Of a stretch of 64,000 bases of DNA, positions 26,853 to 39,700 are shown piece by piece. The position numbers and the translations under genes were made by a program. Origin of the DNA: Oscarella lobularis (taxonomy: Eukaryota > Porifera > Homoscleromorpha > Homosclerophorida > Oscarellidae); NCBI RefSeq assembly GCF_947507565.1, contig NC_089176.1, positions 2,666,001 through 2,730,000 of the forward strand, in the 5' to 3' direction. The notes beneath the pieces were generated by a model that ran no database searches, had not been told where the DNA came from, and saw only the letters and a program-made list of their open reading frames with translations. Every line of letters begins with the position of its first letter. Position 1 is the stretch's first letter.

Positions 26853-28758
26853 TTAGTCATTTCGATAACGGAAATTCCTATTTAGAAAAAACGAAACGGC
26901 TATGACCAATGCCATGAGCCCTGAATAGACAAAAAACTCCGCCTTGCGTGCAAGCGGAATTTCAGCGAGTCCAGCCATCGCTGCCGTTCCCAACGCCTGC
27001 GAGAGAAACCCGAGGGCAGTAGCAAAGTTCTTTGAATTGTTCGGAGCTTGCGAATAGGCAAACTCAAGTACGGTCACAGAGACGAGAACTTCGGCAAATG
27101 ATATGGCAATGTACTGGGGCACTTGCCACGCTAGATTCACATTGCCCCGGCAATCAACAACTGGAACTTCGATGTATAGCTCAAGAAGTCCGGCGAGAAT
27201 GAAGCTAATTGCAGCAGCCGTCATTCCGGCAAAAATCTATATATCCAGTAAATAATATGTTTTGTAATTGTGTAGAGGTTCTCTTACTTTGTGGAGAGGA
27301 CGAATCTTGACGTTCATCGTTTTTTCAATGTGAGGATAAACGACGTACTCCATCAGTGGAATAAAGATCACAACGAGAACGTCGTTGAAACTTGGCATCA
27401 GGTCTGAATAGAAAAGCAATTAATTACGATTAACCATTTAATTAATTAAACCTTACCTGGAGGCACGTGAAGATCACCAAAATAGCAATTCATCCTTTGC
27501 CCCTGCAGAACCCAGACCGAGTTTTGTTGAAAGAAAAGAGCCCAATACACGATAAGAGGTGAAAAGACGGCTATGATTCCCTTGAGTTCTTTTACTTTCG
27601 CCAGTAGTCGTTTGCCAAACGTTGGTGGTCGATGCTGTTGAACAGACTGTCCTTCGGTGAGCAGATTCGCCGTCTCTTCGGCATTTGGAATCTGCAAGAC
27701 GTTCACCATGGACCAATGACGTCTAATGCAAGCAAATAAAATTACCCTTTTTTTGCAGTTGCACCCATATACAGGAGGCACTTTTCTGTAGCAGAAGCTT
27801 CCACTCAAGAACGACAAGGTAGAAGCCACAACGGTTCCTTCAATGTCGTAACGTAGAAAAGTAAGAAAAGTGGAGGGCGAGCGTCCCTTACCTACTATAG
27901 AGGCAAAACAAATGAAAAATCCAAACGTCTGGCGCAAAATTGGCGCTCCTGATTCCGAGAATAGGGACCCTATGTTCTGGAATAGATAATACCAGCCAAA
28001 ACCGCGGGCTTTCTCCTTCTCCTTATTAATTAAATAATCAAATAACTAGTTTTTGCAAACGAAAATTTGAACTAAAACCTGCTCTTCCGTAAACTGATCC
28101 CCAACAAATACACTCTGAACTGTCGATAAGCCTATCCCAATGTTTAGAAGCTAACAAGAATATCGATGTCCAACGTACTCAAGAATACGTATTTACACCA
28201 TTACCAATAGGGCGAGTGAGGCAAGACCGAGATCGAGGTGGAGATGAGTTGATGTCGTATTGGATCCATTGGCCTTCACTGCTATTGACAGATCGTAGTG
28301 GCTTACGCCACTAGGAAGTATTTGCCACGTTGTGAACAGAAGAACTGCCCCGCCCAGAGTACTAAAGAGACAAGACAGCACCTGCGTCTTGTAGTTGCCT
28401 TTATCAAATAATTGTTCATTTTATTATGCTAACGAGGACGAAGCCACCTAAGAGGAGATCTGCTAGAAAGCCTGCGACGAGTGCCGATATTTGCTGCAGA
28501 GCAACGATGACGTTGAAGCAGGTCGTGCTCAAACGATTGATCTTTTGCTTTCCTAATGTGCCTCCCAGTGTAAAATTGAACAAGAACTTTGAGAAATAGA
28601 GCTCCAAAACGGCTTGTAGGCCAGACGACGCATAGCTGCATAGGAGAACTCACTTTCTATCGCGAAGAACGAGCCGACGTATACTTTAGAGTTGCCGTCG
28701 TAGTCATGAGGAAAGCCATCGCTTTCCATGGGTACTTTGCGGAGTCTCCGCCTTCCAT
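26853..28758 (-). CDS. POT/SLC15-family transporter, copy B
   Basis: Paralogue of copy A in inverted, tail-to-tail arrangement. Exons: 28685-28758, 28448-28635, 28205-28398, 28079-28150, 27892-28021, 27746-27837, 27457-27691, 27288-27403, 26853-27236. Total 1,485 nt, 494 aa. Exon sizes 188, 72, 130, 92 and 116 are identical in both copies. It has IYWALFFQQN-type signature (here VYWALFFQQNSVWVLQG) and LEFAYSQAPNNSKNF. The first intron (49 nt) removes an in-frame TAG that would otherwise truncate the protein. The loops differ most: 20 residues after the exon-2 LPSG, and the central cytoplasmic loop. Substrate specificity may therefore differ (inference). Confidence 0.9.
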
Positions 28759-28798
28759 TGGTTACGCCGCGCGCGTTAGCGCAGATTCTACGAGTCTG

Positions 28799-29381
28799 TC
28801 ACGAGGGGCTATAGAGGGGCTAGGGACCGAGACATGTGATTCTGCGCAGTAGACGCACGTGACGTAAACCCCACTTGTCTCTCGTTCTCTGTACAGAAGC
28901 AAGTGTGGAAGCTCGCATATGATGAAAAAAATCCCAATAATAGTTGTTAGAAACCCGTTTCTACTTTTTCAGGGATTCGTGTTTGCAATTACCGTCGCCG
29001 TTTCAAAGCGACGACTATTATCGTTTCGACGATAACCAGAAAGCGCTCGAAAATGTTTCTGGCACATTCTAGGGTATCATTTACCTACATATACAAGGTT
29101 TCGGTTGAATTTCAGCATTTGAAGGAGGCTATAGACAAAGAAGAACAGTCTCTTTTTCATGTAATATGCTGAGAAACCTTTGTATGTAGGTACATGTTAC
29201 TCTAAAATGTTCTAGAAAATTTTTAAAAGGTTTCTAGATTTTGGAAATTTTTTCTTCGATTTGCGAGCTTCCACCCTAACACACTCCCTAAAACGAGACA
29301 AGTGGGGTTTTACGTCACGTGCGTCTACTGCGCAGAATCACATGTCTCGGTCCCTAGCCCCTCGGGCAGCCCCTCGTGAGA
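28799..29381. mobile_element. Foldback inverted-repeat element (MITE-like)
   Basis: The outer ~115 bp on the left (from TCACGAGGGGCT at 28799) and on the right (ending AGCCCCTCGTGAG at 29380) are close reverse complements. They include the shared core GACGCACGTGACGTAAA. A second, inner inverted pair lies at about 29060-29105 and 29172-29217 (TACCTACATA and TATGTAGGTA). The whole ~583-bp unit can fold into a long hairpin. No transposase frame exists, so it fits a non-autonomous foldback or MITE. Target-site duplications are not clear. It begins 40 bp upstream of the SLC15-B ATG and may act as its promoter. Confidence 0.7.
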
Positions 29382-30792
29382 TTGTCTACCTGTGGGTCTA
29401 CGTACGAGCAGTGAAAAGACGATCAAAGCGACCTGAACCGTCTGTGACTGCGGTGGCCGCATTTTCGTACGTTTGTCGTTCAGTTCGCGACGCGACTGCG
29501 TGAGCGAGTCAAAGGCTTCGCTAACACGCCGACTAAAGATCGTGATGTCAGCTAATTAACCTTCGTTTTTTTCGCGTATATATCTACTAGAAACCGAATC
29601 GCGGCGAAATTTTGCTCGTAGCCATAGCAGAATTGAATTTTCAGTTGATTCGCGTTGGTTCCCTATTGGAAACGACTCGCGTTTTCGTGCTGTAAAGCTG
29701 CGGTAGAAAACGAGGCCTCGCCCCAGCTTTTATATCTACACTCTCCCCAAGGCTGTTGTTTTATGACTGTTGTTGTATTATTATCGCAGCTGCTAAAGAA
29801 TTAGCGCAAGTATGAATATTTAAAGGACATGCTCTAGCTCTTTCTTACTAAAAATACGGGATGACGCATCTACTAAATACCGCATGTCTTTGACCGCCTC
29901 TCCCCTAGCTCACGCGGTGTCAGAGGTCGTTTGTGTCTCACATACATAAGGAAGCGCGCGCACTAATTAGGTTCGCTGGCAATTGACGGGATCGTTTGAT
30001 TCATCCGAAAAAATTCTATTAGCGTGTATCTCAGCCAAAAGTTTTTCCCAAACGCCGCTTTATGACGAGTTCTTGTTAAGCCGGTCGTTTATAGACTATA
30101 CATAGTAGGCAAATGCAAGGCACCGTTGCCTGTGCCTGTGACGTACCGGCCGGCCAGAATTTCAATACAATTCACCCCGGCTCGTTTGACCCCGGACGGC
30201 GGACATGTTGCCTTCTCGTGCGTCAAGAAGCCGGCGAAGCAGCAGTAAACAGATAGACCTCGTCTATTTATGTCAGACTCGCGCGGGTAAGGGTTGAAGG
30301 TAAATGGATGACGTAGAGGTGTTAGTGTCACCGTCCTTAAATTCATTCTTCAATGAACATACGTCTGCACTGGAGATTTGGCAGTTAGTGAAGGAAAAGG
30401 GGACTTCAAATGGGCAGAATCAACGATCTCTACTTCATGTTAGACGTGACGAACGGACTTGAATGAACATTGACGTCCAACAATAAATAGAAATCATCAA
30501 GTTGGACCAGGATCATTGCACGACGATGACGATGCGGACGAAGTCCTACTAAAGCGGCGCAGCTGGTGCGCGAATATTTTTCCCAATAATTCAATAGTGT
30601 CGATGAGGATGCCCGTTTTCACTGCCTGAGATAGAATTAATCGGAATAGCGAAGCATCAGTCACGACCGCGGTTCGGAAGCGAAGGGGAAAATTTTTCAT
30701 GATGGAGAATCGCGACCACGCCCCTAATTGACGATAACTCAATAAGTCCCTTACAAGTTCGCGAAGCTGCGCAGTGTCCAGTACACCTTGCG
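29382..30792. other. 1.4 kb without a recognised gene
   Basis: Short open frames on both strands show no family features and no consistent splice pattern. The right end should hold the promoter of the giant adhesion gene. Nothing else supported. Confidence 0.4.
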
Positions 30793-33700
30793 ATGGAGCG
30801 GAACCCTGCTGGAGTCGGCTTTCTCTTTGCCGCCTTATTTCTCGCGCTCATCGTCGAAACCACGGGTGAGACACAACGCAGAATAACGCGACGCTTCCGG
30901 GTGTCCTGAGACGTCTCGTGTCTCTCGATGCGAGCTAGAGGCCCTCTCGACGCGGAGAGACTCTCTCCAAGCGCGTAGTCTTAGTGAAAGGAGAGAAGGG
31001 GGTTCGTTCCCCTTTCTGTATGTCGATTTCTTTCTCGCAGGCGAACCACCCGCCCTTCTATTCAACTGCGATTGCTGTGCGTGCGCTTACACGAAGAACG
31101 TCTCGACCGGATCGCTCGATTTCGTCGAAGATTCGTCTCCGGTCGCCGTGACGGGAGGCGACATGAGAATAAAATATCCGAACGTGACAGGGTGCGCCTT
31201 CCGCAATTTATTCATACGTCCATGCCCACACGCACTAATCCGTATAATAGTCAGCTTTTGACGAGGGCATCGATCGACTTGACGGGCGCCGATTTGACGC
31301 CTAGCGAAAAGATCGAACTTTCGCATTCGGTCACGTCGTTCGGCCTGACACTCGTCGCGGAGGTGAGTCCGGCCCCCCGGTGCATGCGTTTTCCGACAAA
31401 CTTCCTTTAGACACCAACGACGATCGAAATCAGCGGCGCCGCGTCGCTCGACATTTACGAATACGCTTTGAACAACGTCACATATTCGAACACGTTAGTA
31501 CAAGAAAACGGGTCTAAGTCGACAATGAACCTATTTACCGCATCTTAGTGACGATCTGTACGGCATCGCCTCTCGATTTGTTAACTTTACTGTATGGGAC
31601 GGGTCGTATCAGGTGTCAGCTATTATAACGTAACCAGGGGACACGCTTCCGATTGGTCCCGCCTTTTCGAATTTTTTCTTCGTCTTTTTCAGAATTCAGC
31701 TAATCGATCGTGCGAAACCGCCCGTTGTTTGCAACGCGATGCCCGAGGTGGCGTACACCGAAGGCAACGCGTACGTGAACGTCAGCAGCGAATTGACGAT
31801 CAGCGACGAGGGCAAAGTTCAAGGGTAAATTCTTGGGAAGCTATCTCTCTTCCTTCCCCTTGGTATAATTTATTCTCGACGTCGCGCAGGATCTACGTTG
31901 TCATAAGCAACGCCAAGGACGGCGACCGTCTCGTGTATCACGGCGATGACGATCTCGTGGAATCGTCGCCATCGATCGTCATGTCGTCGCATCAAAATCT
32001 CACGTCTTTTGTACGTCTTCGGCGAAAAAAAAAAACAACGATGTGCATGCTTATAAGGTGTGTTTTTATTTTTATCAGTCGTTTCGAACGGCCGCTTCGC
32101 CGGCTGTGTACAATAGCGTCCTCCGTCGAATTGCCTTCACCAACACGCTGCCTGCTCCGGCGCATTTGGACGGCGAAACCAGGTCCATAGATATAGAAAA
32201 CCATACGTTATTGAAATGAAATCATTGCCCCCGTGCCCGCAGAACCATCACTTTCTTAGTGACAGACGAATCGGGAAGCTCCACTGTTGTCGTCATTTCC
32301 GTGAGTCCGCCGTCGCGCTTCGTCTGATCTGATTGAGAATGGAATCTGTTCCATTGTTCTATCGCGCTCTAGGTCAAGATCGTTCTCGTCAATGATCCGC
32401 CCTCGTTTCTCGTCGACGGGCTTCGTCGACGCAACGCCACCTACGAAGCGGGAGGAGATCCGGTGCGACTGTTCCCCGACGACGTCGACATCGTGCTTTC
32501 CGATCCGGAAGGCGACGAGCGAGCGTGGCGCGTCGAAATCGACGTCGAGCCGCCCTACCTGGGCAATCGGGTCAACGTCTCGAACGCCGACGTGTTGAGG
32601 ACGGTGACGGAGGTTGTGAGCGGATCCAGAACGACGTATACAGGTGTCGCCTCCTTTGGCGATTATGAACGGGTAATGATCGAATGAGAAAGAGCGCTAC
32701 GGTAGAACCTCGAATCTCGCCGCGAGAGCGAAAACACACACATAGGCACACATATGCTTCAACGATTACGTTAGGAAACTAAGCTACCATCCTATAGAGT
32801 TATCCTTTCCTTCTGTTTGTCTTCCGAGGGTAATTGTAATTGGAGATTCTGCTGTCTCACCATTGATTATCTTACCGTTGACGTTCTTTCCTCTTGCGCA
32901 GATTCTTCGTCAGCTTCAGTACTCAAGCGAAACTCCCGTTCCCGGGTACGTCACCGTCTCCATCACGATATGGGGTCCTCGAAGAAGGACTGAAAGCGAT
33001 CCCGTCAACGTCGTCATCTACACAAATATATCCTCGTGTTCAGGTGAGGGACTGTCGACCATACATACGTATTGCTTGCTCTAAATCGTCATTTTTTTTC
33101 TAGATTTGCCTTGTTCCGTGCTCGACGTTCCGGTGAACGGATCGCGAGACGGCGGCGATTCGACGTGCAGTTGGACGGCGCTCTTCGCCTGCGACGAGTG
33201 CTTCGAAATCGCGAACGGTTCGCTCAGTCGAACGTGCAATCCCGAAACGGGCAACTTCACGGGAACCCAACCGACGTGCAATTGTGAGAGAGAGAGATAG
33301 AGAGAGAAGTACATGTATACAGCAAGAGAACTCGATGTTTTTTTCTTATAGTCGTTCAGACGACGTGCGATCCGTTGCCCCAACCCGAGAACGGATTCAT
33401 TTCGGCGTCGTCGTCAAACGAACCGTCTCCCTGCGGCGACACGGTCGAATTTTGGTGCGACACTTGCCATCGTCTGAGCGGATCGGCGACGCGCACGTGT
33501 TTGTCGAGCGGCGAGTGGTCCGGCACGCAGCCGACTTGCGAATGTCAGTGAAGAAAGAAATCGGGTTATTGTAAATGATTTTTGTCTTTTCTAGTCAAGA
33601 GCGATTTGACTTGTCCGCGGTTTCGACCGCCGCCGAATGGATACGTCGAAGCGAACGGAACCGGATGCGATGCCAGAACTCTTTTCCAATGCGACCCCGG

Positions 33701-36700
33701 CTACGTGGTCATAGGCGAATTGGGATCGATCTGCAGAGAATCGTCATCAGACGAAGAAGTACTCGAATGGTGCACGACTTCCTTCAGATGCCTCGGTAAA
33801 GACACGCGCAATGAATAACGAATATATGAGGAAATGTCTCCGTTAGGTGTCGTAAATGTCGCTCTCACCGTTCGCGACGAAACGACGGGCGACTCGCTTC
33901 GCGGCGCTCGCGTCGTCATCTACGCGAGAGATTCGACGACGATGGACGAGTACGCGACGATCGAGTCGCTCAACGACACCTTCGTCGTCGCCGTGCCCGT
34001 CGACTACGAACTGATCGTTCTCGTCGCCGGATTATCGAACTACGCTCCTTCGACGGTCTCGTATAAACCGATCTTCGGCGGAGGTGTGCCGTCCCACTCG
34101 CTCGCTTCGAATTATTTATTATTTTCTTCTCTTCTTTTATAGATCAGTCTCTCGATTTGTTTGTGAGTCCGATGACGTCGTTCGACGATTATCGTCGAGT
34201 GCTCGTCAACGTTTCCACGTCGTCGCTCGCCGGTCTTCCGTCTCTCTCCCTCGCCGACGGCACTCTACTCGACGTTCTCGACGCCCGCGCGATTTTCAGT
34301 TCCGATTACGACGGGACTTTGGCGGACGTTTTCAACGAGACGACGATTCCGTCGAACGATACGCGACCTCTTCTGACCTTCGACGTCGCCGTCGTCGACG
34401 TCGAAGTGAGACGCTACGACTTCGACGCGTTCGCTTGGGAACTCGTTTCGACGAACGCTTCGTCGTTCGTCGTCGAAGCGTACGGCTGGTGGATCGCGAC
34501 GGTCGCTCGTCGACCGAACGACGACGCTCTGACGTGCGTCTCCGCGTCGTTTTTCTATCGCGCGAGCGTCGTCGACCGACCGCTCGCCTATGCGTCGGTC
34601 GCTTGGAACGGAGAAGACTACGGACACTGGAGCGCGGCGACGGCCGACGCTAACGGGCGTCTTTGCGTCGTAGTGCCCGTTTGGAGTTCGACGATTATGC
34701 TCGTCGATACGAGCCGAGCGGCGCTCTCAACGCAGACGTTTTCACTGACCGTCGAGTCGACTGGCAATAGCACGTTGCATTGCGGAGGAAATTGTTCCAC
34801 TCATATCAACGTTACAGGTAGAAAGCGCGTCTTTTATCCAAGTATCGCGTTCTGATGATTTTCTATAGTCGTCGACTGCGGGGGTTTGGATGCTCCGGAC
34901 GGTGGCTTTGTGAGTCAGACTTCGACGTTGTCTCTCTTCGGTAGCGTCTCCGTTTTGGCCGTGACGGAGTTTCAGTGCAAGCGCGGTCATCGGTTGACCG
35001 GCGCGTCGCGGGCGACTTGCCTTTGGAACGGAACGTGGAGCGCGACGCCGCCCGATTGTCCGAGTGCGTGATCACCTGGACTCGTTCTTGTCTCTCTCTT
35101 TGATTGATTGATTTTTTTTCGCGTCGTAGTCGTTGATTGCGGGTCTCTTTTTGCGCCGGAGGACGGATTCGTTCGCTTGAGCAACTCGTCGACGACGTTC
35201 AACTCCGTTGTGACGTTCGGGTGCGACGTCGGTTACGAGTTGCAAGGTTCGTCCAGTCGTCGGTGTCAGGAAAACGGAAACTGGTCAAACGCGCAGCCTA
35301 CCTGCGAAAGTATATACCAAAGTTACTTACTGTCTTTTGAATTATGTGTCACTCGTTCTCTGCAGTCGTGAATTGCCCAGATTTTGGCCCTATTAGTGAC
35401 GGAATGATCTCCAACGGATCGACGACGTACTTGTCAAAACGTTTTCTTGAATGTGAGAAGGGATACGAACCCACGACGGTTGCCGTTTTCACGTGTGAAG
35501 CGAACGGGAATTGGGACTATTCAGAAAAACCGGAATGTGGAAGTTAGAAAGTTTAATTCGTCATCTTCGATATCCTCAATTTTTATTCGTCACAGAAATT
35601 AAATGCCCAGAGGCGGAGAACTATCCTGTAAATGCTGTCCTGACACATGGAACAACCAACGCTGCAGGTTTCGAGCTGCACTATTCTTGCAACGACTGTC
35701 ACGAGAAAGTTGACGGCGATACGGTAGTGAAGTGTGTCGGACAAGCAACCAAAGAAGGAGTGTGGGAAGGAAAACCGGCGGTTTGCGAAGGTTAGAGAAA
35801 CGCTTCGTTCTTTTTCTGCTACACTCAAGATCGTCAAAAACAGAGGGGAGGTGCGATTCATTGGATCGTCCGGATAACGGCTGGAACTTGAACTTGAATT
35901 CGTCCTCGACGTGTGCGACGATATACCAATTCGGTTGCAACGTCGGCTATAATTTGACTGGATCAGAGTACAGGCAGTGCCCGAAGAAAGCGGTGATTGA
36001 GTCGGAAAAGGATTTGGGCTGGAGTGGAACCGAGGCTCACTGTCAAAGTAGGCAAAGAGAACGTTTTTCCCTTCGCGTATAAACATAGTTGCGCGCGTGC
36101 GTTTAGTCGTCGATTGCGGCGGTCTCGATGTGCCGCAAAACGGCGACGTGTTCGGCAGTGCGACGACGTACAATTCGACGCTTCGCTTCGACTGCGACGA
36201 GTGCTATCGACTCGAAGGCTCAACCGAGAGAGTGTGCTCCGCGAACGGCACGTGGAACGGCACTCAGACGACGTGCCATCGTACGAGACCCTCTTTTTTT
36301 CTCGTAGCGTTTTAAAAAAAGTTCTTTTTTAGTTGTTCATTGTTCTCCGCTTCAAGTTCTGGACAACGGGCGCGTGTCGACGAATTCGACGTCCTGCGGA
36401 ACGACGGCGTCGTTCGAGTGCGATCGAGGGTATGAGGGTTCGACGCAGCGCACCTGTATGGAAAACGGCACTTGGAGCGGAACGGAAACGCAGTGCAAAA
36501 GTGCGTAAAAAGAAGTGTCCAAAGATAAGGCGATTAAACTTTTTTTCTTGTCTCAGTTCTGGATTGTTACGACGTCGACGTTCCCAACAGCCGAAAGAAG
36601 GCGACCGGGACGGTCTACAAATCGTCCATGTCCTTTGAATGCGAAGCATGCTTCCTCATGTTCGGCTCGTCAGAAATCGAGTGTTTGGAGTCGGGCAAAT

Positions 36701-39700
36701 GGAGCACGACAGACATACAGTGTCGACGTGAGTCACGAGCACGAAATCATTTTATTTTTTCTAAAATGCATTTTTTTCTTCTACGTCGTGCAGCGAGGGA
36801 ATGCTCGCCGCCTGACCATCCGGACAACGGCCGACGAGTCGGCGCGAATTGGACGTGTTCGGCGACCGTTGAGTTTGAGTGCGACGACGGCTACTATCTC
36901 GTCGGCTCGTCGAATCGCACTTGTCAGCCGAACGAAAATTGGGACGGCGAAGAGACGGAGTGCCTTCGTAAGTGGGTCAGCAAGACGAAATCTAAATTTT
37001 TAGCATTTTGCTCACCAGCTAAAGACTGCGGAAAGCCGAAGAATCCGAGAAACGGACGCGCCGAGTTAGTGGTGTACAGAGAGACGACGTATCAATCTAT
37101 GGCAGTTATTACCTGCGACGAGTGCTGTGAGCCGGCCGACGTGTACAACACCACTTGCCTCGCCAGCGGCGAATGGAGTCGCCCTTATCCGGTTTGTCGA
37201 GGTAGAATTGATTTCACGGCCGAGATCCCGCCACCTACGAGACCCCCCTTTTTTTAGAAATTGACGCGTGCGAGTCGAGCCCGTGTATGCACGGCGGTGG
37301 ATGCGTCGATCTGTTTGAAGGATATCGATGCTTTTGCACGTCGGAATTCGTCGGGCAGCAATGCGAAATTGGTACGATCGTTGAAAAAAATTCAAAGGAT
37401 AACCTTGAAACACGTCTCTTTCTCTCTCTCTTTCGTAGAGTCGTCGTCATTTGGAATATGCGGCATTCAAGAGTGCAGCTCTTTCGTGAGCACCGCTCGT
37501 CTATCGTTCTCGTGCGGCGACGATTCGTACTTGGAGACGTTCGTCGCGAATCTCTGCGACATGCTCACGAACGGCTCGCTCAGCCTTCTGGCGAACGGCT
37601 GGGGCCAGTCGGTGTGGACGTGCGTCGTGGCCAGCATCGCCAACGTCGTCGACGACATATACGGCGATCGCATCGACTCGCCGTTTGCGTCCGAGTGCCA
37701 AGAGACGAATCGGATTTTGTACGAACGCCAGAGTCAGTGTCTTGACGAAGGCTTGTGCGAAACCGTGTTTACTGCCGCCGACGCGGCAATCATCACGTCC
37801 CAGTGGCTCGACGGCTTGCCCGTCTTTCGCGATCGCGCCGTCGCCCAGTTGCTCGAACTCGTGCGCGCCTGCGGCGAGAACGCGACGAACGTCGCGCCGC
37901 TTCGACGCGAACTCGAAGCGGCCGGCTTCGTGATTTGCCTTCAAGTGACGGCCGCTAACGTTTCGGAGGCGAGGAAAAAGGCCGACGGATTGCGACGCCT
38001 AATACGCGAACAAACCGGTGCCGAAATGGTTCTTCTTGAAAACGGGGATATTCAATGCAACGCCGAATCAGGACGACGACGACGACGACGACGAGAAGTC
38101 GCCTTCGATATCGCAATTCTTAGCAACGGGACGAACGCACTTAGTAGCGAAAGTCTGTGCAATAACGGTCTTAACAACGTGACGTCGGGCAGTGGCGTCG
38201 AGTTGGTTTGTCCGGAGTGCGGCAACGGGCAAACAGAATTGCCGTCGGAGTCGTGCGACGACGGCAACGTCGTCGACGGCGACGGCTGCTCGAGCAACTG
38301 CACTATCGAGCCGTCGGCGTCGTGCAGCGTTGAGTTGAGCGGCCCGAGCCAGTGCGTCAATCTCACGTGCGGCGACGGCGTGCGCGCCGCCGGCGAGGAG
38401 TGCGACACGGGCGGCAAGACGGCCGGCTGCGTGGATTGCTCGATCGTGTTCGAGTGTTCGGAGAACGAGCCGTTTAAGCAGAGCGTCTGCACGCTCTGCG
38501 GTAACGGGATCGTCAACGACGACGAAGAGTGCGACAACGGCCGAAGTGCCGCTGGCGTCGTCGACGGCTGCGACGACAACGACGATGCGTGCGTCGTCGA
38601 TCCGTTTTTTGACTGTTTCGGCGGCGTCGGCGAACGGGGCTATTGCGAGCATTTTGCCGTCGACATGGACGAAGAATCGACTCGGATTTACTTCAATCAT
38701 ACCGTGTTCGTGTTCCTCGGCGAACCGGGACGCGTGAATGCGAGCAAATACGGCGACAAGGTAAGAACTGAAACGTACGTTGAGAAATGGGCTCAAATGT
38801 CTTTATTTGCCCAGGACTGGAGTTCAGTTACCGTCGAATACGTAGGATTTGAAGACGGCGTTGATTTAGTGGTATGGGGTTTTTTTAAACGACTATAATT
38901 TCCTTACTCCTTGCGACTTTATTATAGTCGGAACGTTGGCAGAGAGCCGTGTTTTCGAGCATTCAAGGAAGAGTGAACGGCAGTGGCGGCCTGTTCAACG
39001 GCACTGATATTAGACGAGTTGGCGACGCAACGTAAGAAATCGTTTGGGTCCTGTTTTTGCCGGCAGTTTACGTGTTTGGTACTACTGCATTGTAGTATGG
39101 TGATTGAACGGATAGCGAATTATTCGGTGAAACTGGAAACGATCATTCTTACGTTGGGGTTCTTGCACGCAGACAATAACGGCTCAGAGCCAGCGTTTAA
39201 AACAAGGTACAGGGACTCCAAGAAGACAGCCTAAGAGATGACGTTGTTTGCCTTTAGATTTGCACTGGTTACGGTGACCGACGCGAATGGGGTGTCGACG
39301 TCGCCGGCGATCAGCATCAGTCTTCGCTACGTTGGCCAAAACACGAATTCTCCAAGTTTGCAAATTCCAGGTGAGCGCATGCTAGACAATTTCTCGTCGC
39401 CACGACGCTCATTTGGTCGTTCAGATAATCGTCACGTGTTGACGGAAGACACGCCGGAGCCCGTCGTCGTCACCGGCGGTTCTTTGACTCTCGTCGATGC
39501 AGACAGCGACTTGTACGCGCACGAGACTCGGTCACTCTTTCTTCTCTCATTCGAGTATTCTAGCTATTACACTCAAGCTGCTGTCGTTCACATTGCGAGC
39601 AGAAGAAATTCCCTCGACGAACTTTTACACATCGATTCTTCAGCAGCGCCTAATTTGCAAGTGAAGAACGTCGACGGAGGTCGTATAGAGATCAACGGCT

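Noticed and set aside
28636-28684. In-frame TAG and frame change near the start of SLC15-B, which looked like a pseudogene
   Set aside because: A 49-nt GT-AG intron removes both. The equivalent 57-nt intron exists at the same codon in copy A.
29261-29503. 80-codon + frame over the right arm of the foldback element
   Set aside because: It overlaps the inverted repeat and has no recognisable features.
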